Assembly: GCF_905371695.1 (NCBI RefSeq)
Contig: NZ_CAJPMA010000067.1
Span: 1-9,484, forward strand
Direction of reading: 5' to 3'
Source of the DNA: an uncultured Campylobacter sp.
GTDB taxonomy: Bacteria > Campylobacterota > Campylobacteria > Campylobacterales > Campylobacteraceae
Length of the DNA stretch: 9,484 bases
How positions within the stretch are numbered: the stretch's first letter is position 1; each line of letters opens with the position of its first letter. The notes under the pieces were generated by a model. The model was not told the DNA's origin. It made no database searches and was given only the letters and a program-made list of their open reading frames with translations. A program made the translations under genes and the position numbers. Below, piece by piece: positions 6,274 to 9,484 of this stretch.

Positions 6274-7332
6274 ATGAAAATTTTAGTAACCGGAACGGCG
6301 GGATTTATCGGATTTCATTTGGCAAATGCCCTTGCAAAAAGAGGCGACGAGGTCGTCGGATACGACGTGATAAACGACTATTACGACGTAAATTTAAAGC
6401 TAGCGCGCCTAAAAACGGCCGGTTTTGACGTGAGCGAGATAGACTATGGCAAGCTTACCACCTCAAAAACGCAGCCTAATTTAAAATTTATAAAAGCCGA
6501 TCTAGCCGATGGCGAGACGATGAAAAAGCTTTTTGAGAGCGAGAAATTTGACTGCGTCGTAAATTTAGCCGCTCAGGCGGGCGTTCGCTACTCGCTAATA
6601 AACCCGCAAGCCTACATCGACAGCAACGTTACCGGCTTTATGAATATCCTTGAGTGTTGCCGCCACAACCAAACCGCAAATTTAGTCTATGCAAGCTCTA
6701 GCTCGGTCTACGGCCTAAACGAAAATATGCCGTTTTCTACGCACGAAGGCGTAAATCACCCGATCAGCCTCTACGCCGCGACTAAAAAAAGCAACGAAAT
6801 GATGGCGCACACGTACTCGCACCTCTTTGGCGTGCCGACTACTGGACTGCGATTTTTCACGGTTTACGGTCCGTGGGGACGCCCTGATATGGCGCTGTTT
6901 TTATTTGTCGATGCCGCGCTAAAAGGCAAAAAAATCGACGTCTTTAACTACGGCAAGATGAAGCGCGACTTCACCTACGTGGACGACATCGTAAAGGGCA
7001 TCATAAAATGCGTCGATAACCCAGCCAAGCCAAATCCCGCGTGGGACGCGAAGCATCCCGATCCTGCCACTTCAAGCGCGCCGTTTAAGGTCTATAATAT
7101 CGGCAACAATAGCCCCGTAGAGCTCATGGACTACATCAAGGCCGTCGAGCTAAAAATCGGCCGCGAGATAGAAAAAAACTTCCTCCCGCTGCAAGCCGGC
7201 GACGTGCCTGCGACCTTTGCGGACGTGAGCGATCTGGTGGCGGACTTTGAGTATAAGCCCGCAACTAGCGTAAATGATGGGGTGGCTAGGTTTATCGAGT
7301 GGTACTGCGAGTTTTACGGGGTTAAAATTTGA
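6274..7332 (+). CDS. NAD-dependent epimerase, UDP-glucuronate 4-epimerase type
   Basis: This 352-residue extended short-chain dehydrogenase/epimerase most likely converts UDP-glucuronate to UDP-galacturonate in the cytoplasm. It has the Rossmann motif GTAGFIG (7-13), NLAAQAGVRYS (97-107), SNVTGFMNILE (117-127), SSSSVYG (141-147) and the catalytic Y167-x3-K171 pair (YAATK). AAQAGVRYS plus RFFTVYGPWGRPDMA (193-207) is the hallmark of the CapI/LspL/Uge UDP-GlcA 4-epimerase group, as opposed to GalE. The length is normal. Start at ATG 6274 gives the usual MKILVTG N-terminus; an ATG at 6250 would add eight atypical residues. It follows the exonuclease by 20 bases and its TGA overlaps the ligase start. 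Its substrate would come from Ugd, whose gene begins at 9295. Alternatives are other 4-epimerases acting on related UDP-sugars. Confidence 0.87.
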   Translation: MKILVTGTAGFIGFHLANALAKRGDEVVGYDVINDYYDVNLKLARLKTAGFDVSEIDYGKLTTSKTQPNLKFIKADLADGETMKKLFESEKFDCVVNLAAQAGVRYSLINPQAYIDSNVTGFMNILECCRHNQTANLVYASSSSVYGLNENMPFSTHEGVNHPISLYAATKKSNEMMAHTYSHLFGVPTTGLRFFTVYGPWGRPDMALFLFVDAALKGKKIDVFNYGKMKRDFTYVDDIVKGIIKCVDNPAKPNPAWDAKHPDPATSSAPFKVYNIGNNSPVELMDYIKAVELKIGREIEKNFLPLQAGDVPATFADVSDLVADFEYKPATSVNDGVARFIEWYCEFYGVKI

Positions 7333-8240
7333 GATTTTTCGCGCTGTTGCTGGCCGCCTTTTTAAATTTCGCTTTGGCGGCGCAGAGTGAAAATCTAAAT
7401 AATGCAGCGAGCGAAGATGATGCTAAAAAAGATAAATTTGAGCTTTTAAAACTTAGCGAATACAAAGGTCAAAACGTCGGCGGTTGGCTAGCTAGCGAGA
7501 AGCTCGACGGCGTGCGCGCCTACTGGGACGAGCGAAATTTGCGTTCGCGAAACGGTAAAATTTTAGCCGCGCCGGAGGGCTGGAGCGCGCATTTTCCGCC
7601 ATTTGCGCTTGACGGCGAGCTTTACACCGCGCGGGGCGAATTTGAAAAAATCCAATCAACCGTGATGGATAAAACGCCGAGTGTTACGGCGTGGAGCGAG
7701 ATCAAATTTTACGTTTTTGACGTGCCTGGGGCTGGCGGCGGGCTTTTAGAGCGGCTTAGCGAGCTTGAAAAATTTATCTTGCAAAATCCGCAAGCCGGGC
7801 AAAATTTAAAGATAATCAAACAAGTAAAAGTAAAAGATAACGCCGAATTTGAGGCGTTTGCCGAGCATATCGTCGCAAAGGGCGGCGAGGGTGCGGTCGT
7901 GCGCGAACCAAACGTGCCCTACGAGCGAAAACGAAGCAAAAACGCGCTGAAATATAAAAAATTTAAAGATGCCGAGTGTGAAGTAACTGCTATAAACGCG
8001 GGTACGGGTAAATACGCCGGGCTCATGGGCTCGGTAACCTGCAAATCGCTCGGCGCGGCAGGCTCAACCCCAGACGAGCAAATCCCGCACGGAGTTAAAT
8101 TTAAAGTGGGCTCGGGTTTTAGCGACGAAGAGCGCGCAAACCCGCCTAAGATCGGCTCTATAATAACCTACAAATATCAAAATTTGACCGCAAAAGGGTT
8201 GCCTAGGTTTCCGATATTTTTGCGGGTTAGAGAGGATTAA
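7329..8240 (+). CDS. ligE: Secreted (periplasmic) ATP-dependent DNA ligase, Lig E type
   Basis: This 303-residue protein has a signal peptide (MRFFALLLAAFLNFALA, likely cut after A17 or A18), then a minimal ATP-dependent ligase. Motif I is E57-K58-L-D-G-V-R63 with K58 as the adenylated lysine, motif III is FALDGELY (92-99), motif IV is EGAVVR (187-192), and motif V is LKYKKFK (207-213). An OB-fold domain follows to the end, with PRFPIFLRVRED. No BRCT or zinc domain is present. Lig E enzymes are known from Neisseria, Haemophilus, Vibrio and Campylobacter; they seal nicks outside the cytoplasm and have been linked to extracellular DNA and biofilm, and by suggestion to DNA uptake. The start is TTG 7329, overlapping the epimerase stop as TTGA, with GGGG seven bases upstream; no ATG would keep the signal peptide. 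The gene is translationally coupled to a sugar epimerase. A terminator follows at 8336. Confidence 0.9.
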   Translation: MRFFALLLAAFLNFALAAQSENLNNAASEDDAKKDKFELLKLSEYKGQNVGGWLASEKLDGVRAYWDERNLRSRNGKILAAPEGWSAHFPPFALDGELYTARGEFEKIQSTVMDKTPSVTAWSEIKFYVFDVPGAGGGLLERLSELEKFILQNPQAGQNLKIIKQVKVKDNAEFEAFAEHIVAKGGEGAVVREPNVPYERKRSKNALKYKKFKDAECEVTAINAGTGKYAGLMGSVTCKSLGAAGSTPDEQIPHGVKFKVGSGFSDEERANPPKIGSIITYKYQNLTAKGLPRFPIFLRVRED

Positions 8241-8291
8241 ATTTGGCTGTTTAGGTCAAATTTGCCCGCTTGGTCGCTTTGGGATCGGTGC

Positions 8292-8303
8292 CGTAAATTT
8301 ACG
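8292..8303. repeat. 12-bp palindrome flanked by 7-bp direct repeats
   Basis: CGTAAATTTACG is a perfect palindrome with an AAATTT core. It is bordered by two copies of TCGGTGC (8285-8291 and 8305-8311). It lies between the ligase stop codon and the terminator, so it would be in the 3' end of the ligase message. No function is evident. Confidence 0.45.
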
Positions 8304-8335
8304 CTCGGTGCGTGGTATGGCGGCTAAATTTAACG

Positions 8336-8366
8336 TGCGGGTTTAGCAACGCCGCATTTTTTATTT
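8336..8366 (+). terminator. Intrinsic terminator after the exonuclease-epimerase-ligase operon
   Basis: TGCGGGTT (8336-8343) pairs with AAC-G-CCGCA (8348-8356; the G is a one-base bulge) around a TAGC loop, and a T-rich tract with six consecutive Ts follows (8357-8362, then ATTTT). It lies about 95 bases after the ligase stop codon and before the galE promoter. Confidence 0.75.
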
Positions 8367-8383
8367 TACCTTTTTATCTTTTA

Positions 8384-8392
8384 TGATAAAAT
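8384..8392 (+). promoter_or_regulatory. Candidate extended -10 promoter of galE
   Basis: TGATAAAAT reads as an extended -10 element (TG, one base, TAAAAT), 31 bases before the galE ATG. It is preceded by regularly spaced T-runs (8357-8382), as is typical of Campylobacter housekeeping promoters, which lack a clear -35 box. It follows the terminator immediately. Confidence 0.6.
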
Positions 8393-8408
8393 CCAAAATC
8401 TAAAATTT

Positions 8409-8415
8409 AAAGAGG
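8409..8415 (+). promoter_or_regulatory. Ribosome binding site deciding the galE start
   Basis: AAAGAGG lies eight bases before ATG 8424. It overlaps the in-frame GTG at 8415, so that GTG cannot be the real start. Confidence 0.75.
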
Positions 8416-8423
8416 TGGAATTT

Positions 8424-9338
8424 ATGAAAATTTTAATAACTGGCGGAGCGGGCTACATCGGCTCTCACGTGCTAAAAGCGCTTTTGAAACAAGGCGGGCA
8501 CGAGATAACGGTCGTGGATAATCTCTGCAAAGGCACGACAAAGGCGCTTGACGCGCTCGAAAAAATCGGTAAATTTAAGTTCGTAAAGGCAAATTTAGAG
8601 GATGATTTGAGTGGGATTTTTGCGGAGGGCAAATTTGACGCGATTATCCATTTTGCCGCATTTATCGAGGTTTTTGAAAGCACGCAAGAGCCGCTAAAAT
8701 ACTATCTAAACAACACCGCAAACGTAGCTAAAATTTTGACCTATTGCAAAGAGTACGGCGTAAATAAATTTATATTTAGCTCCACCGCTGCCGTTTACGG
8801 CGAGCCAGAAATCGGCGAGGTCGATGAGCAAACCGCGGCAAATCCGATAAATCCCTACGGCCGAAGCAAGCTAATGAGCGAGTGGATCATCAAAGACTAC
8901 GCAGCTTCAAATGAAAATTTCAAATTTGCGATTCTGCGGTACTTTAACGTCGCGGGCGCCGACGAAGAGGGGCTCATCGGGCAAAACTATCCAAACGCCA
9001 CGCACTTAATCAAAGTCGCGACGCAGACGGCTCTTGGTAAACGCGAAAGCATGGGAATTTTCGGCAGCGACTATCCGACCGCGGACGGCACCTGCGTGAG
9101 GGACTATATCCACGTGAGCGACCTGGCAGACGCGCATCTAAGCGCGCTAGAGTATCTAAACGAGTATGAAAAAAGCGAGACCTTTAACGTCGGCTACGGC
9201 CGCGGCTTTAGCGTAAAAGAGGTTATAGAAACGGCTAAAAAAGTAAGCGCGTATGGCATTGTAAAAAATAGAGAAAATTTAAGAAGGAGATACTATGAAA
9301 ATGGCAATAATAGGCAGCGGGTACGTCGGACTAGTTAG
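8424..9338 (+). CDS. galE: UDP-glucose 4-epimerase, C-terminally truncated
   Basis: From ATG 8424 the frame gives 304 residues. Residues 1 to about 275 are a clear GalE: GGAGYIG (7-13), HFAAFIEVFES (76-86), FSSTAAVYGEP (118-128), the catalytic Y145-x3-K149 (YGRSK), RYFNVAGA (172-179) and FNVGYGRGFSVKEV (254-267). Compared with my memory of C. jejuni GalE (328 residues), about 53 C-terminal residues are missing, including the RRAGDP block whose first arginine binds UDP. Instead the frame continues after S275 with about 29 unrelated, arginine-rich residues, using AGA and AGG codons and reading over the ugd start to TAG 9336-9338. GalE interconverts UDP-Glc and UDP-Gal for LOS; with part of the substrate domain lost it is probably unstable or inactive. 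It has its own promoter after the upstream terminator. Real deletion versus assembly error cannot be settled here. Confidence 0.85.
   Translation: MKILITGGAGYIGSHVLKALLKQGGHEITVVDNLCKGTTKALDALEKIGKFKFVKANLEDDLSGIFAEGKFDAIIHFAAFIEVFESTQEPLKYYLNNTANVAKILTYCKEYGVNKFIFSSTAAVYGEPEIGEVDEQTAANPINPYGRSKLMSEWIIKDYAASNENFKFAILRYFNVAGADEEGLIGQNYPNATHLIKVATQTALGKRESMGIFGSDYPTADGTCVRDYIHVSDLADAHLSALEYLNEYEKSETFNVGYGRGFSVKEVIETAKKVSAYGIVKNRENLRRRYYENGNNRQRVRRTS
9284..9289 (+). promoter_or_regulatory. Strong ribosome binding site of ugd
   Basis: AAGGAG lies five bases before ATG 9295. It sits inside the aberrant tail of the galE frame, which supports the view that this stretch is really the ugd leader. Confidence 0.75.
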
Positions 9339-9484
9339 CGGTGCTTGCTTCGCGAAGATGGGCAACGACGTAACTTGCGTGGATGTAGACGAGGACAAAA
9401 TCGCCTCTTTAAAAAATGGCGTCGTGCCTATATATGAGCCAGGGCTTGCTGATATCGTAAGTGAGTGCTACAAAAATGGCTCGC
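9295..9484 (+). CDS. ugd: UDP-glucose 6-dehydrogenase, N-terminal part (runs off the window)
   Basis: The first 63 codons are visible. The protein begins MKMAIIGSGYVGLVSGACFA, with the NAD-binding GSGYVG (7-12), then CVDVDEDKI (28-36; the acidic strand end that binds the NAD ribose) and PIYEPGL (45-51). This is the standard N-terminus of the Ugd/TuaD/KfiD family, which oxidises UDP-glucose to UDP-glucuronate with two NAD in the cytoplasm. ATG 9295 fits the usual family start; a second ATG at 9301 is less likely given the strong ribosome binding site. The gene overlaps the read-through of truncated galE by 44 nt. Its product is the expected substrate of the epimerase at 6274. A related nucleotide-sugar dehydrogenase cannot be fully excluded because the catalytic cysteine region lies outside the window. 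Confidence 0.88.
   Translation, partial: MKMAIIGSGYVGLVSGACFAKMGNDVTCVDVDEDKIASLKNGVVPIYEPGLADIVSECYKNGS

Noticed and set aside
9249..9338. The aberrant galE tail as a real, functional C-terminal extension
   Set aside because: It contains the ugd ribosome binding site and start, uses rare AGA/AGG codons and resembles no GalE C-terminus, so read-through of non-coding leader is more likely.

Overview
The window looks like a Campylobacter chromosome, probably one of the higher-GC, oral-type species (C. showae, C. rectus, C. curvus or C. gracilis). I infer this from the gene set, from the similarity of the proteins to C. jejuni lipooligosaccharide (LOS) proteins as I remember them, and from a codon style full of AAATTT words. 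It covers one edge of the LOS core locus and the sugar-nucleotide genes beside it. No tRNA, rRNA, CRISPR array, insertion sequence or prophage gene is visible.

Left part (1-958, + strand): the last 68 codons of a very AT-rich polytopic membrane protein, possibly an O-antigen ligase or polymerase, overlap a NodB-type polysaccharide deacetylase by 11 nt. A 412-base AT-rich gap (959-1370) with no convincing gene separates this pair from the convergent core operon.

Core operon (5080 to 1371, - strand): waaC (heptosyltransferase I), htrB (lipid A secondary acyltransferase), a WaaE/LgtF-like family 2 glycosyltransferase and a WaaQ-like family 9 heptosyltransferase. Each gene overlaps the next by a few bases, so they are almost certainly co-transcribed. 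Together they would build lipid A and the inner core: HepI on Kdo, a secondary acyl chain, a hexose on heptose, and a further heptose.

Right part (+ strand): a 63-nt divergent gap, holding an 11-bp inverted repeat, leads to a second operon (5144-8240). It encodes a DEDDy 3'-5' exonuclease of the PolB-exo2 type, a UDP-glucuronate 4-epimerase-like enzyme and a secreted ATP-dependent DNA ligase (Lig E type). A good intrinsic terminator follows, then a promoter, galE and the start of ugd. GalE, Ugd and the epimerase would interconvert UDP-Glc, UDP-Gal, UDP-GlcA and UDP-GalA, suggesting galactose and uronic acid in surface glycans.

The most striking points are: (i) galE lacks its last ~53 residues, and its frame reads through a foreign tail into ugd, which looks like a deletion or recombination joint near 9249; (ii) the palindromic hexamer AAATTT occurs about 85 times by hand count, in all codon phases and between genes, against about 4 expected by chance; (iii) DNA-processing genes (exonuclease, periplasmic ligase) sit in one operon with a sugar epimerase. 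I see no clearly new defence or mobile system here.
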